Shown here: positions 50,997-61,070 of the stretch, one piece after another
Layout of the letters: every line of letters starts with the position of its first letter
Position numbering within the stretch: position 1 is the stretch's first letter
Assembly: GCF_000385375.1 (NCBI RefSeq)
Contig: NZ_ARVV01000001.1
Location: 1,116,001 to 1,180,000 of the forward strand
Origin: Methyloversatilis discipulorum
Lineage (GTDB): Bacteria; Pseudomonadota; Gammaproteobacteria; Burkholderiales; Rhodocyclaceae
Direction: 5' to 3'
Length of the DNA stretch: 64,000 nucleotides
Notes under the pieces: generated by a model
What the model was told of the DNA's origin: nothing
Seen by the model: the letters and a program-made list of their open reading frames with translations, nothing else
The model's database searches: none
Translations under genes and position numbers: made by a program

Positions 50997-53126
50997 TCAG
51001 AAGCGATAGGTGGCCGAAGCGCGCACCGTGCGCAGCGTGCCGAGGAAGCAGTCACCGCGTGACAGGCAGGTTGTGTAGTACTCGCGGTCGGCGATGTTGT
51101 CGACGTTGAGCGCATAGCGCCACTGGCCTGTCCGGTAGGCGAGCAATGCGTCCATCAGCGTGATCGAAGGCGTACGCAGGCTGTCGGTGCCGTCCCAGCT
51201 GGCGCCGATGTAGCGTACGCCGCCGCCCACCTCGAACTGACCGGGCAGGTCGAAGGCGGTGAAGCGCTTCACCGCCCAGGCGCTCGCCATGTGTTCCGGA
51301 ATGCTGGCGAGACGCTTGCCGAGATCCGCCGCGTTGCTCTGGGTGATCTCGCTGTCGGTGTAGGTGTAGGTCGCGATCAGATCGACGCCGCCCGCCAGGC
51401 TGGCCTGCGCTTCCGCCTCGACGCCACGTATCGTCGCCTCGCCGACCTGGATGCGGTTCAGCGCGTTGTTCGGGTCGGCGGTCAGGCGGTTCTTCTCCTT
51501 CAGCTCGTAGGCGGCCAGCGTCAGGAACAGGCGGCTGCCCGGCGGCTGGTACTTCACGCCGACTTCCCACTGTTCGCCTTCGAGCGGCTTGTAGGCCTCG
51601 TTGTAGAAGTTGAAGCCGGCGCTCGGGTTGAACGATTCCGAATAGCTCACGTAGGGCGCCCAGCCGTTGTCGAACAGGTGCAGCAGGCCGGCACGCCAGG
51701 TGGTGGCGTGCGTGTCAATGCGCGCCGACGCCGCGTCGAGATCGTTGTTCTGGCGCGCCCAGTCGCGGCGTGCGCCTATGGTGGCGATCCAGCGGCGGTC
51801 TATCTTCAGCTGCTCCTGCAGGTAGAAGCCGCTCTGGTAGAGCTGGGTGTCCGGCTGCCGCGCCAGCGCAGGCACCGTGTAGTTGCCGTAGACCGGCGCA
51901 TAGACGTCGATCGCCGGCGCGTTGCCGCGACCCATTACCGAGCTGGTGAGTACGCGCTGGAAGTCGAAGCCGAACAGCACCGTATGCTCGAACGGTCCGT
52001 GCGAGAAGTTCGCCTGCAGTTGCGTGTCGGCGGTGAGCGCCTCGACCTCGGGCTTGGACACGTAGATCGTGCGGTTCAGCGTACGGCCGTCCGGGTTCAG
52101 TACGGGGGCCGGGCCGAAGCGGCTGTAGACCGACTGGTAGGTGACCTGGCTGTCGGAATGGCGCACGTTCTGACGCAATGTCAGCGCGTCGTTGAAGCGG
52201 TGCTCGAAGCGGTAGCCGAAGGCCTGCTGCTCGCCGATGTAGCGGTCGAATCCCGGTTCGCTGATATTGGTGCGGAACGGAATGCGGCCGTTCGGCGCCG
52301 GCAGCACGGTGCCCTGGTGCGGGAAGAAGAACTGCGTCGTGTTCGTGTGATCGCGCTGCAGATTGGCCCACACCGTCAGTTCGGTGTCGGTGCTCGGGCG
52401 CCAGGTCAGCGAGGGCATGAACACCATGCGGTCGTCCTGTGTGTGGTCGACCTGGGTCTCCGCATCCTGGCCGACCGCCACCAGCCGGTACAGCCACTTG
52501 CCTTCGCTGTCGAGCGGGCCGGTCGAATCGACGGCCAGACGCTTCAGGCCGTTGTTGCCGACGACCGCCTGCACTTCGTGCTGGGCCTCCGCCAGCGGGC
52601 GCTTCGACACCAGGTTTACGGTGCCGCCGAAACTGCCCTGGCCGTACATGATGGAGGAGGGGCCGCGCAGCACCTCGACCCGCTCCAGCGTGTAGACGTC
52701 CGGACGGATGTTGTTGTAGCTGCCGAACAGCATGCGCAGGCCGTCCTGGTACTGAGTGAAGCTGGCGCCGCGCAGTTGCGCCCAGTCGCCGCGATTGTCC
52801 AGTCCATAGGGTTCAGCACGAGCGCCGGCGGTGTAGCGCAGCGCGTCCTGCACCGACACCACCGACTGCGCTTCCAGCCGGTCGCGCGTGATGACCGAGA
52901 TCGACTGAGCGGTTTCGACCAGCGGCGTGTCGGTCTTGGTGGCCGAGGCGCTGCGCTTTGCGACGTAGCCGCGGACCGGGCCGTCGGCCTTTTCGGTGGC
53001 GCGCGCGTCCTCGACCTTGACGGCCGGCAGGGTGGGTACGTCGGCGGCGTGGGCGCCGTGCGTCCAGGCCAGCAGCGCGAGACTGACCGGCCCCAGGCGC
53101 ATCGCTGCGCGGGGAACTCGTTTCAT
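50997..53126 (-). CDS. TonB-dependent siderophore receptor
   Basis: The 709-residue outer-membrane protein has a signal peptide (LGPVSLALLAWTHGAHA) and a TonB-box/plug region. Plug motifs are ETAQSISVITRDRL, VQDALRYTAGARAEPYGLDN and LRGPSSIMYGQGSFGGTVNL. A 22-strand barrel ending ATYRF with the terminal Phe completes it. It resembles FhuA/FpvA-type ferri-siderophore receptors; the exact ligand is unknown. It is last in the leftward DUF3325-DUF3649-PepSY-receptor operon. Confidence 0.93.
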   Translation of the reverse strand: MKRVPRAAMRLGPVSLALLAWTHGAHAADVPTLPAVKVEDARATEKADGPVRGYVAKRSASATKTDTPLVETAQSISVITRDRLEAQSVVSVQDALRYTAGARAEPYGLDNRGDWAQLRGASFTQYQDGLRMLFGSYNNIRPDVYTLERVEVLRGPSSIMYGQGSFGGTVNLVSKRPLAEAQHEVQAVVGNNGLKRLAVDSTGPLDSEGKWLYRLVAVGQDAETQVDHTQDDRMVFMPSLTWRPSTDTELTVWANLQRDHTNTTQFFFPHQGTVLPAPNGRIPFRTNISEPGFDRYIGEQQAFGYRFEHRFNDALTLRQNVRHSDSQVTYQSVYSRFGPAPVLNPDGRTLNRTIYVSKPEVEALTADTQLQANFSHGPFEHTVLFGFDFQRVLTSSVMGRGNAPAIDVYAPVYGNYTVPALARQPDTQLYQSGFYLQEQLKIDRRWIATIGARRDWARQNNDLDAASARIDTHATTWRAGLLHLFDNGWAPYVSYSESFNPSAGFNFYNEAYKPLEGEQWEVGVKYQPPGSRLFLTLAAYELKEKNRLTADPNNALNRIQVGEATIRGVEAEAQASLAGGVDLIATYTYTDSEITQSNAADLGKRLASIPEHMASAWAVKRFTAFDLPGQFEVGGGVRYIGASWDGTDSLRTPSITLMDALLAYRTGQWRYALNVDNIADREYYTTCLSRGDCFLGTLRTVRASATYRF

Positions 53127-53180
53127 GGCTTCTCCGGAATCTTGAATCGAATGGCCGGCGACAGCGCGCCGGCGCGGTTT

Positions 53181-54758
53181 TCAAATGGCCTGGCGCATTG
53201 GCTGGGTTCCATCGGTGGGGGCGGCCCAGACGCTGTTCGGATCACCGTCCAGGGCACGTTTTCGTGTCAGCGCGGCGAGCCAGACATAGCCGGCCGCCAT
53301 CAGCAGCGCGCACAGGTCGATGCCGAGCAGCACCCAGTCGCCGAGCAGGGCGCTGCGCAGCAGATGGTCACCGGTCAGCGCGCCGTGACTGAGCGGAATC
53401 GCGGCCGTCAATGCCGCGGTCAAGAGCAGCAGTTCGAACGCTGCGCGCGAGGGCGGGCGAGCGAAGGACCACGCCAGCGCGGCGAAGAACACGCCGAAGC
53501 AGGCACTCTTCTCGATCAGTTCGCGGTCGGCCCCCGGCATTGCGGCCGCGATCTGGGTGGCGACGAAGGCTGCGGACACCGCAGCGCAGCAGCCGACGCA
53601 GACGCCTATCGTTGCCTGCGCCATGCGCACCAGATGCGTCGGTTGCGCGACCTGCTGGCGCTTGCGCCTTGCCTCTATCCACAGCAGATTGCCGCTGAAG
53701 AACAGGAAGGCGCCGGCCAGACCGAGCAGGCCGTACAGACCTTGCACGATGGCGCCGCCATAGCTGCCGAAGTGCAGCGCGTAGAGGGCGGCGTAGGCAG
53801 CATGATTGGCATCGTTGCGGCCTCCGGTCTGCACGTTCAGTACGCGGGCGGTAGCGGCTTCGAGCGCCACGCCGCCGGATACTGCCAGCGCACGCGGGCT
53901 GGTGCCCCTCACCTCGACCTGAGCGGCGCGGTCGCCGTACTGGTAGTAGCGCAGCCACTTCGGCTCGAACTCCGGGGCGGCTGCGCGCGCGGCCGTGACC
54001 AGCGCTGCAGGCGACTGCATCGGCGACGCCTCGCCCGATGCATCTGCACCGGTGGACACCCGCGTCGCACGCCGGATCTCGAGCGGCAGTTCGCCGCCGA
54101 ACACCGGCACGTTCATCAGCGCGATCAGCACTGCCGACAGGCACAGCAGCGCACCGCTGATCGCGAACACGATATGGAAAGGCAGGCTGCAGACACCGAT
54201 CGCGTTGTGCGCGTCCTGCCAGAAGCGCTTCAGGTTGCGGCCCGGACGCAGTGCGAACAGGTCGCGCAACAGCAGTGGCAGGTGGATGAGCACGCCCGAC
54301 ACCAGTGCCACGCCGTACATCATCGATACGATGCCCATCACGTAGATGCCGGCGACCGGCAGCCCGAGCGAGAAATGCAGGCTGTTGATCAGATCCGCCA
54401 GGCCCGAATGCGGCACTTCGTCTTCCAGTCCGGCGGCGACGCGCAGCGGCGCGTGCGTCCATTCGCCGTCCTCCTTCCAGTAGGCGACCGGCGACGGCGC
54501 GCTGGGCGACGGCAGTTGTACGAAGAAGTCGGCGGCCGCCTGCGGATGCTTGCGCACCATGCCGTCGATCAGGGCGGGCAATTCGTCCGTCGTGACCGCC
54601 TGCGCGGTATGGCGGTGCTCCGGACTCTGCCAGTGGTGCAGGTCCTCATGGAACACCGTGATGGCGCCGCAGTAGAAGGCGACGAACAGCGCGAAGCCGG
54701 CGATCAGGCCGGTCCACGTGTGCAGGGCGGAGAAATGGCGGAGGGTGGATGACTTCAC
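53181..54758 (-). CDS. PepSY-associated membrane protein (iron-reductase type)
   Basis: The 525-residue protein has an N-terminal helix (LHTWTGLIAGFALFVAFYCG), a PepSY-like periplasmic part, and several more membrane helices (DAHNAIGVCSLPFHIVFAIS). It matches PepSY_TM proteins that accompany siderophore receptors and may reduce ferric siderophores. Conserved His residues in helices could bind haem. GTG start at 54756-54758, overlapping the previous stop as GTGA. Confidence 0.9.
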   Translation of the reverse strand: MKSSTLRHFSALHTWTGLIAGFALFVAFYCGAITVFHEDLHHWQSPEHRHTAQAVTTDELPALIDGMVRKHPQAAADFFVQLPSPSAPSPVAYWKEDGEWTHAPLRVAAGLEDEVPHSGLADLINSLHFSLGLPVAGIYVMGIVSMMYGVALVSGVLIHLPLLLRDLFALRPGRNLKRFWQDAHNAIGVCSLPFHIVFAISGALLCLSAVLIALMNVPVFGGELPLEIRRATRVSTGADASGEASPMQSPAALVTAARAAAPEFEPKWLRYYQYGDRAAQVEVRGTSPRALAVSGGVALEAATARVLNVQTGGRNDANHAAYAALYALHFGSYGGAIVQGLYGLLGLAGAFLFFSGNLLWIEARRKRQQVAQPTHLVRMAQATIGVCVGCCAAVSAAFVATQIAAAMPGADRELIEKSACFGVFFAALAWSFARPPSRAAFELLLLTAALTAAIPLSHGALTGDHLLRSALLGDWVLLGIDLCALLMAAGYVWLAALTRKRALDGDPNSVWAAPTDGTQPMRQAI

Positions 54759-55018
54759 AGCGCGCCTCCAAGTCGTACGATGGTCAGCAGACCTGCGGCC
54801 GCGATGTTCAGGGACAGCATGCGCAGCCAGGCACTGCGGGTGTCGGCGAACAGCACGGCGGCGCAGGCGATGGCGGTCCACAGCGGGAAGAACAGTTGCA
54901 GCGACGGCACCAGTACGTCCTGCCAACGCCCGGGCCAACCCCAGGCGATCAGCCCGGTCAGTGCGGCGGCGAGCGGAATGCCGAGCAGCGCGCCGGCGGC
55001 AAAACGACCCCACATCAC
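54755..55018 (-). CDS. DUF3649 membrane protein
   Basis: The 87-residue protein has three hydrophobic helices (FAAGALLGIPLAAALTGLIA, LFFPLWTAIACAAVLFADTR, LNIAAAGLLTIVRLG). The W...LFFPLWT...A...LFADTRSAW pattern fits DUF3649, seen beside PepSY and DUF3325 genes in siderophore loci. Start GTG 55018 or ATG 55015. Confidence 0.78.
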   Translation of the reverse strand: MMWGRFAAGALLGIPLAAALTGLIAWGWPGRWQDVLVPSLQLFFPLWTAIACAAVLFADTRSAWLRMLSLNIAAAGLLTIVRLGGAL

Positions 55019-55281
55019 GATGGCTCCCGTGCGGACTGTCCGGGCAGCAGCGCCCAGGGCAGCGTGGCGAGCATCAGCATCCAGGCGACCAGTCCGGCAC
55101 AGGGGCCGGCGACCGGGCCGAGCGCCTCGGCCCATGCCCACAGCGACAGTGCACCGGGCACGATGCAGGCGGCAAGTCGCCAGGACAGAGGAGGGCGGCG
55201 GTGCAGCAGCACCTGCCGCGGGCTGCAGATGTAACAGGCGACGGCACACAGCGCGCACGTCAACATGGCGAGAATAATCAT
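55015..55281 (-). CDS. DUF3325 membrane protein
   Basis: The 88-residue protein has three hydrophobic helices and the pattern CYICSPRQVLLHRRPP, typical of DUF3325 (a conserved small partner in iron-uptake operons). It is first in the operon, 30 bases after the promoter. Confidence 0.8.
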   Translation of the reverse strand: MIILAMLTCALCAVACYICSPRQVLLHRRPPLSWRLAACIVPGALSLWAWAEALGPVAGPCAGLVAWMLMLATLPWALLPGQSAREPS

Positions 55282-55316
55282 GATTGCGGACCAGCCACTC
55301 GATTGCTTGGCCCGGA

Positions 55317-55365
55317 ATTAGACACCATGTAACTGCGTATGTGAACAGGAATGATTCGTATTAAT
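55317..55365 (-). promoter_or_regulatory. Promoter of the iron-uptake operon with a possible Fur box
   Basis: On the minus strand TTCACA (55345-55340) and TCTAAT (55322-55317) have a 17-base spacer; both hexamers match consensus at 5 of 6 positions. Directly upstream, AATGATTCGTATTAAT (55350-55365) is AT-rich and loosely palindromic like a Fur box (about 10 of 19 positions match when extended). Confidence 0.55.
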
Positions 55366-55423
55366 AGCCTTGGCTGAAGAAGGGTGTTCGGCGCGCAGGC
55401 GTTCTCCGCGCGCGCTTACTCGT

Positions 55424-56302
55424 TCAGTCGGTCGCGATCATCGCCTCGAAGGCCAGCGCGGCCGGGCTGAGCGGGCGGCGCGGCAGGCGCAGGCGGTAGA
55501 GTTGGCGCGTCAGTTGCACACCGGGCAGCGTCAGTGTGGCGACCTTGCCGAGCGCGATCTGGTCGGCCGAGCTGACGCGCGGCACCATCGACACGCCGCC
55601 GCCGGCAGCGACGGTCTGGATGACCGCCTCGGTACTGCCGGCTTCTATCGTGCGAGCCGGCACGATGCCCAGCTTGTCCAGCCAGCGGTTCATCACTTCG
55701 CGGGTGCCGGAGCCGTGCTCGCGCACCACCCAGGTGACGGCGCTCAGGTCGGCGGCGCTGACCGTGCCGGCCTTGGCCAGCGCGCTGTCGGGCGGCGCGA
55801 CGATGAGCAGGGTTTCGTCGCGCCAAGGGCGGGATTCGATCCGCTCGTCCTCGACCGGGCCCTCGACCAGCGCGATGTCGACTTCGCAGGCGAGCAGCCG
55901 GTCAGCCACCGTCTGCGTGTTGGCGCTGGTCAGGCTCAGCGTGATGCCCGGATGCGCCTGGGCGAAATCGGCGACGTAGCCGGGCAGCCAGTAACCGGCC
56001 ACCGTCATGCTGGCGCCGATGCGCAGTCGACCGCGCTCCAGGTTGGAATAGGCCTGCAGCGCTTCGAGCGCGGCGCGCTCCATCGCGAAGATGCCGCCTG
56101 CGTACTCGAACAGCACCTGCCCCGCCTCGGTCAGCGACACGATGCGCGCGCCGCGCTCGATCAGCACCACGTCGAGCTGGTCTTCCAGTTCGCGCAGCGC
56201 CTTCGATACGGCGGGCTGGCTGATGCCAAGGTGCTCGGCGGCGCGCGAGAAGCTCGCGTGTTCGCCGACGGTATGGAAGATGCGGAGCAGGTGCAGGTTC
56301 AT
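55424..56302 (-). CDS. LysR-family transcriptional regulator
   Basis: The 292-residue protein has the N-terminal winged HTH (FSRAAEHLGISQPAVSKALR) and a periplasmic-binding-like effector domain (RLRIGASMTVAGYWLPGYVA). It resembles CysB/CbbR-like LysR members. The neighbours do not reveal its target; panD follows in the same direction on the other side but with its own terminator. Confidence 0.93.
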   Translation of the reverse strand: MNLHLLRIFHTVGEHASFSRAAEHLGISQPAVSKALRELEDQLDVVLIERGARIVSLTEAGQVLFEYAGGIFAMERAALEALQAYSNLERGRLRIGASMTVAGYWLPGYVADFAQAHPGITLSLTSANTQTVADRLLACEVDIALVEGPVEDERIESRPWRDETLLIVAPPDSALAKAGTVSAADLSAVTWVVREHGSGTREVMNRWLDKLGIVPARTIEAGSTEAVIQTVAAGGGVSMVPRVSSADQIALGKVATLTLPGVQLTRQLYRLRLPRRPLSPAALAFEAMIATD

Positions 56303-56349
56303 CGCGGTGTTCGGGTGCGGGGAGGCCGCATTGTTTCACATCGGGCCAA

Positions 56350-56377
56350 ATGAAAAGGCCCGCGCGGGGCGGGCCTT
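56350..56377 (-). terminator. Rho-independent terminator of panD
   Basis: AAGGCCCGC and GCGGGCCTT pair around GCGGG; on the minus strand TTTTCATTT follows. It lies 20 bases after the panD stop. Confidence 0.85.
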
Positions 56378-56397
56378 GACGACGGGCAGGGCGGGGA

Positions 56398-56781
56398 TCA
56401 GCCGGCCATCTGGACCGGAATGTGACCACGCTGGTTCACGATGTTGTTCTTGCCATCGACGTACACCAGCTTGGGCTCGTAGCGGGCCAGTTCCAGCTCG
56501 GTGTATTGGGCGTAGCAGGCGATGATGAGCAGGTCGCCAGCGGCAGCCTTGCGCGCGGCGGCGCCATTGACCGAAATGATGCCGGATCCGCGCTCGGCGC
56601 TGATCGCGTAGGTCGAGAATCGCTCGCCGTTGGTCACGTTGTAGATGTCGATCGCCTGATACTCGCGGATGTCCGCGGCGTCGAGCAGATTCTGGTCGAT
56701 CGCACAGGAGCCCTCGTAGTGCAGCTCGGAATGCGTCGTCGTGACCCGGTGAAGCTTGGACTGAAGCATGGTGCGTTGCAT
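56398..56781 (-). CDS. panD: Aspartate 1-decarboxylase
   Basis: PanD makes beta-alanine for pantothenate. The proenzyme self-cleaves at Gly24-Ser25 (HYEGSCAID) to create a pyruvoyl group. Other features include [20 protein letters not shown], and [20 protein letters not shown]. Length 127 is normal. It lies about 100 bases after panC. Confidence 0.97.
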   Translation of the reverse strand: MQRTMLQSKLHRVTTTHSELHYEGSCAIDQNLLDAADIREYQAIDIYNVTNGERFSTYAISAERGSGIISVNGAAARKAAAGDLLIIACYAQYTELELARYEPKLVYVDGKNNIVNQRGHIPVQMAG

Positions 56782-56886
56782 ATGGGCGCTCCTTCGATAT
56801 CGCGCTGTTCAGACAACACGCGCACGCAAAGGCGTGCGCGACAGTGCGCTACTGGAACGCCACCGGCTTGAGCGCATCGTGGCGAC

Positions 56887-57726
56887 CTACACTTCCAGAT
56901 TGTCGATCAGGCGCGTCGTCCCGAGCAGGGCGGCGGCCACGATCACCAGACTGGATTCGTGAGCGGCCGGCGATTGTAAGTCGGCTTGTCGTCGCACCGC
57001 AATATATTGTGGAGACCAGCCACGGGCCTGGAGAAATGCCATGGCGTCGGCCTCGATCCGCGTGTAGTCACGGTTTCCGGCGCGCAATGCGTCGCGTGCG
57101 GCCACCAGAGCCTGATACAGCTGCACTGCCTGCGATCTTTCGGTCGCCGACAGGTAGCCGTTGCGCGAAGACAGCGCCAGACCGTCGTCGGCCCGCAGTG
57201 TTTCACCACCGACGATGGCGATTGGCAGTGCCATCTGCTGCACCAGCTGGCGGATCACCATCAGCTGCTGATAGTCCTTCTTGCCGAACAGGGCCACCTG
57301 CGGCTGCACGATGTTAAACAGCTTGGCCACCACGGTCGCCACGCCGGTGAAGAAACCGGGCCGGAAAGCGCCTTCGAGGATGTCGGCCAGCACCGGGTCC
57401 GGCACTACGCGCATCGTCTGTGGCTGCGGGTAGAGCTCGCTCTCCGACGGTGCGAACACGTGCGCCACCCCCGCCTCCTGCATGCGCGCGCAGTCGGCTT
57501 CCATCGTGCGCGGGTAGCGGTCGAAGTCCTCGTTCGGGCCGAACTGAAGCCGGTTTACGAACACGCTGGCCACCACCACGTCGGCGTGGTCGCGGCCCTG
57601 ACGCATCAGCGAGGCGTGGCCCTCGTGCAGATTGCCCATGGTGGGCACGAAGGCGATACGCGTGCCACGTGCGCGTTCTGCATCGAGCGCGGCGCGCAGG
57701 CCGGCGATGGTCGGGTGAATCTGCAT
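56887..57726 (-). CDS. panC: Pantothenate synthetase
   Basis: PanC joins pantoate and beta-alanine using ATP. The 279-residue protein has [15 protein letters not shown] with the HxGH motif, [17 protein letters not shown], and [15 protein letters not shown] with the KMSKS-like loop. It follows panB by 17 bases. Confidence 0.97.
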   Translation of the reverse strand: MQIHPTIAGLRAALDAERARGTRIAFVPTMGNLHEGHASLMRQGRDHADVVVASVFVNRLQFGPNEDFDRYPRTMEADCARMQEAGVAHVFAPSESELYPQPQTMRVVPDPVLADILEGAFRPGFFTGVATVVAKLFNIVQPQVALFGKKDYQQLMVIRQLVQQMALPIAIVGGETLRADDGLALSSRNGYLSATERSQAVQLYQALVAARDALRAGNRDYTRIEADAMAFLQARGWSPQYIAVRRQADLQSPAAHESSLVIVAAALLGTTRLIDNLEV

Positions 57727-57743
57727 CGGGGAGGCTCGCTGGA

Positions 57744-58580
57744 TCAGTAGCAGTGTTCGGGGCCGGGGAAGCTGCGGTCCTTTACCGCGGCGACGTAACG
57801 GCTCAGTGCGTCATGTACGTCGTCGGCACCCGGCATGAAGTTGCGCACGAAGCGCGGGCGGCGGCCCGGGAACAGGCCGAGCACGTCGTGCAGCACCAGT
57901 ACCTGGCCGCTGCAGTCGACGCCGGCACCGATGCCTATCGTGATCAGCTGCGTGCTCGTGGTCACTTCGGCGGCAAGGCGGGCCGGCACCATTTCGAGCA
58001 CCATCATCGTCGCGCCCGCCTGTTCCAGTTCCTTTGCGTCCTGCAGCAGCCGGGCGGCGGCGGTGTCGGTCACACCCTGGGCGCGGTAGCCACCGAGCTG
58101 ATGCACCGACTGCGGCGTCAGGCCGAGGTGGGCGCATACCGGCACGCCACGCTCGACCAGGAAACGCACGGTGTCGGCCATGTGGGCGCCGCCTTCGAGC
58201 TTCACCATCTGCGCGCCGGCGGTCATCAGCTGCACCGACGAGCGCATCGCCTGTTCGCGCGTCTCCTGATAGCTGCCGAAGGGCAGGTCGGTGATCAGGA
58301 AAGCACGGCCACCGACGTTGGCGAGGCCACGGGCGACGCAGCCGGTGTGATAGGCCATGTCGTTCAGCGTGACCGGCAGCGTCGTGTCGTGACCCTGCAG
58401 CACGTTGCCGAGCGAGTCGCCGACCAGCAGCACTTCGGCGCCGGCGGCATCGCACACGGCGGCGAAGGTCGAGTCGTAGCAGGTGAGCATGGCGATCGGC
58501 TCGGCGTTCGCACGCATGCGCAGCAGGGTGTTCAGCGTGACCGGGCGGCGCGCCGGGTCGGTGTCGCGCATATAGGTCAT
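57744..58580 (-). CDS. panB: 3-methyl-2-oxobutanoate hydroxymethyltransferase
   Basis: PanB transfers a hydroxymethyl group from methylene-THF to ketoisovalerate. Motifs: [37 protein letters not shown], and [20 protein letters not shown]. Length 278 is normal. Its ATG overlaps the kinase gene stop as ATGA. Confidence 0.97.
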   Translation of the reverse strand: MTYMRDTDPARRPVTLNTLLRMRANAEPIAMLTCYDSTFAAVCDAAGAEVLLVGDSLGNVLQGHDTTLPVTLNDMAYHTGCVARGLANVGGRAFLITDLPFGSYQETREQAMRSSVQLMTAGAQMVKLEGGAHMADTVRFLVERGVPVCAHLGLTPQSVHQLGGYRAQGVTDTAAARLLQDAKELEQAGATMMVLEMVPARLAAEVTTSTQLITIGIGAGVDCSGQVLVLHDVLGLFPGRRPRFVRNFMPGADDVHDALSRYVAAVKDRSFPGPEHCY

Positions 58581-59215
58581 GAGGCGTATCCGAAAAATTC
58601 GCGGAAGGAGCGCATCTGGCCGAGCCGCTCGACCAGCAGCGCGAAGTCGTCGTCGCTGTCGACCGGGTTCAGTTCCTCGGCGTTGACGATGAACAGCGGA
58701 CTGGCGTCGTACTGATAGAAGAAGCGCGCGTAGCGCTCGACCACGCGGGCCAGATAGCTTTCGCTGATGCGCCGTTCCGCGTCGAGGCCACGCCTGCGCA
58801 CGCGCTCGGCCAGCGTGTCGGCGTCGGCCTGCAGGTAGATGACCAGGTCGGGCGCCGGCGCCTGCAGCTTCAGCGAGGCGTAGATCTGCCGGTACAGCGC
58901 GTATTCGTCGTCGGTCAGGTTCATCGACGCGAACAGCGGGTCCTTGTCGATCAGGAAGTCGGCTACCAGACGGCCGGAGAACAGGTCGTCCTGCATCACC
59001 TCGCGCAGCTGTTCCATGCGCTGGAACAGGAAGAACAGCTGGGTCTGCAGCGCGTAGCGCTCCATGTTCTGGTAGAAGCGGCCGAGGAAGGGATTCTCTT
59101 CCGGCTTCTCGAACAGCGTCGGCGCCTGCAGGTGGTCCGCCAGCCGCCGGGCCAGCGAGGTCTTGCCCACACCTATGGGCCCTTCGACGACGATGTAGCG
59201 TGCCTTGTCCAGCAT
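58577..59215 (-). CDS. Deoxynucleoside (deoxyadenosine-type) kinase
   Basis: The 212-residue protein has the P-loop [17 protein letters not shown], the [19 protein letters not shown] segment, and [20 protein letters not shown] with the LID arginines. It phosphorylates deoxynucleosides. In betaproteobacteria the gene often sits next to panB. ATG at 59213-59215. Confidence 0.9.
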   Translation of the reverse strand: MLDKARYIVVEGPIGVGKTSLARRLADHLQAPTLFEKPEENPFLGRFYQNMERYALQTQLFFLFQRMEQLREVMQDDLFSGRLVADFLIDKDPLFASMNLTDDEYALYRQIYASLKLQAPAPDLVIYLQADADTLAERVRRRGLDAERRISESYLARVVERYARFFYQYDASPLFIVNAEELNPVDSDDDFALLVERLGQMRSFREFFGYAS

Positions 59216-59252
59216 CGATGGGGAATTCCGGTCGGGGAAGCGGATCGGGAGA

Positions 59253-59603
59253 TCAGCGGAAGATGAAATACACCGCGCCCAGCATACACAGCGCGGCCCA
59301 CAGATAGTCAAGCTTGAGCGGTTCGTTCATGTAGAACACGGCGAAGGGCACGAACACGCTCAGCGTGATCACCTCCTGCATGATCTTGAGCTGGCCGAGT
59401 GACAGCTGCGTGTGGCCGATGCGGTTGGCCGGCACCTGCAGCAGGTACTCGAACAGTGCAATGCCCCAGGAGAACAGCGCGGCGTACCACCACGGGCGGT
59501 GGTTCAGGTCGCGCAGGTGGGCATACCAAGCGAAGGTCATGAACACGTTCGACGCGACGAGCAGGCCGGCCGCCTGCGTCCACGCCGGCAACTGCGGCAG
59601 CAT
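59253..59603 (-). CDS. DUF486 (DMT-like) small membrane protein
   Basis: The 116-residue protein has four helices and the DUF486 pattern FMTFAWYAHLRDLNHRPWWY, then SWGIALFEYLLQVPANRIGH and PFAVFYMNEPLKLDYLWAAL. It resembles small multidrug-resistance transporters, but substrates are unknown. Overlaps the pcnB stop by one base (TGATG). Confidence 0.85.
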   Translation of the reverse strand: MLPQLPAWTQAAGLLVASNVFMTFAWYAHLRDLNHRPWWYAALFSWGIALFEYLLQVPANRIGHTQLSLGQLKIMQEVITLSVFVPFAVFYMNEPLKLDYLWAALCMLGAVYFIFR

Positions 59604-60940
59604 CACTCGGCCGCGGCCGCGCCGGCCGTCGGTTTGCGCCGCGGGCGGCGGCGCTTCTTCGGCGCTTCTTCCGGGCGCAGCATCGATTCGCGCGTCGGGC
59701 CGTCGGCGGCGGCGAAGTCGGTCCACCAGTCGGCCAGTTCCTGTTCGACCTCTCCGCTGCCCGCCCGCAGCAGCAGGAAGTCGTAGGCGGCGCGGAAGCG
59801 CGGCAGTTCGAGCAGGCGGTAGGGGCGCTTGCCGGCCCGCTGTTCGAAGCGTGGCTGCAGCAGCCAGATGTCCTTGATGTCGGTGGCGATGCGCCGCGTG
59901 ATGGCGAGCTTCTCCGCCTGCTGGTCGAGCACTGCGCTCATCGCCTCGAACATCGCCGGGATCGACGGTTCGCCCGCCTGCTTGCGCTTCTCCCAGTCGG
60001 CCAGCACTTCGTGCCAGAGCAGCGTCGCGAACAGGAAGCCCGGCGAAATCGATTTGCCTTCGCGGACGCGCTCGTCGGTGCGCTCCAGCGACAGCATGAC
60101 GAAGCGCTCGCCCATCGGCTGTTCGAGGATGACGTCGAGCAGCGGCAGCAGGCCGTGGTGCAGGCCGTCCTCGCGCAGCTGGCGCACGCAGCGCACCGCG
60201 TGGCCGCTGGTCAGCAGCTTCAGCATTTCGTCGAACAGGCGGGCCGGCGGCACGTTTTCGAGCAGGCTGGCCATCGACCGTATCGGCTCGCGCGCGTCGG
60301 GGTCGATCACCAGACCGAGCTTGGCCGCCAGGCGCACCGCACGCAGCATGCGCACCGGGTCTTCGCGGTAGCGGCGCGGCGCGTCGCCGATCATGCGCAG
60401 CGTCTTCTGCTTCAGATCGGCCACGCCGTGGTGGAAGTCGACGACGGTTTCGGTCGCCGGGTCGTAGTACAGCGCGTTGACCGTGAAGTCGCGGCGCGCG
60501 GCATCCTCTTCCATCGTGCCGAACACGTTGTCGTGCAGGATGCGGCCATGTTCGTCGGTCACCGCGTCGGAGTCGCCGCGGAAGGTGGTCACCTCGATCG
60601 TGTCGCGGCCGAACATGACATGCACGATCTTGAAGCGGCGGCCGATCATGCGTGCGCGGCGGAACACCGCGGTCACCTGTTCCGGCGTGGCGCTGGTGGC
60701 GACGTCGAAGTCTTTCGGTTCGATGCCGGCGATCAGGTCGCGTACCGCGCCGCCGACCACATAGGCCTGGTAGCCCTCGGCCTGCAGCGAATCGCACACC
60801 TTGCGCGCCGCCGGCAGCAGCTGTTCGCGCGCGATGCCGTGCTGTGCGCGCGGAATATGGACAGGGCCGCTGCTCGCGGCCTGCGTGCGGGCGTTGTCTT
60901 CGGGGCGACGGAATATCCGGCGCAGCAACTTTCGGATCAT
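59603..60940 (-). CDS. pcnB: Poly(A) polymerase I
   Basis: PcnB adds A tails to RNA 3' ends and promotes decay. The 445-residue protein has AYVVGGAVRDLIAGIEPKDF, the DFDVATSATPEQV catalytic Asp pair, the MFGRDTIEVTTFRG segment, and a basic C-terminal tail (KKRRRPRRKPT). Length and motifs match the betaproteobacterial enzyme. Confidence 0.95.
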   Translation of the reverse strand: MIRKLLRRIFRRPEDNARTQAASSGPVHIPRAQHGIAREQLLPAARKVCDSLQAEGYQAYVVGGAVRDLIAGIEPKDFDVATSATPEQVTAVFRRARMIGRRFKIVHVMFGRDTIEVTTFRGDSDAVTDEHGRILHDNVFGTMEEDAARRDFTVNALYYDPATETVVDFHHGVADLKQKTLRMIGDAPRRYREDPVRMLRAVRLAAKLGLVIDPDAREPIRSMASLLENVPPARLFDEMLKLLTSGHAVRCVRQLREDGLHHGLLPLLDVILEQPMGERFVMLSLERTDERVREGKSISPGFLFATLLWHEVLADWEKRKQAGEPSIPAMFEAMSAVLDQQAEKLAITRRIATDIKDIWLLQPRFEQRAGKRPYRLLELPRFRAAYDFLLLRAGSGEVEQELADWWTDFAAADGPTRESMLRPEEAPKKRRRPRRKPTAGAAAAE

Positions 60941-61070
60941 CAGTAAGGGGACTTTCTGGCGTGACTCGGACCAGGGCGCGGCAGCGCCGGACGCGACATG
61001 TTAACGCATGCAGCGTGCGCCGGCCGCCTGTGTTGCACGGCAGGGCGCTCGCGGGCTACCATCCGCGCCC

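Noticed and set aside
51291..54752. 1153-codon forward frame opposite the receptor and PepSY genes
   Set aside because: Antisense shadow of two clear genes; no domain or ribosome-binding site.
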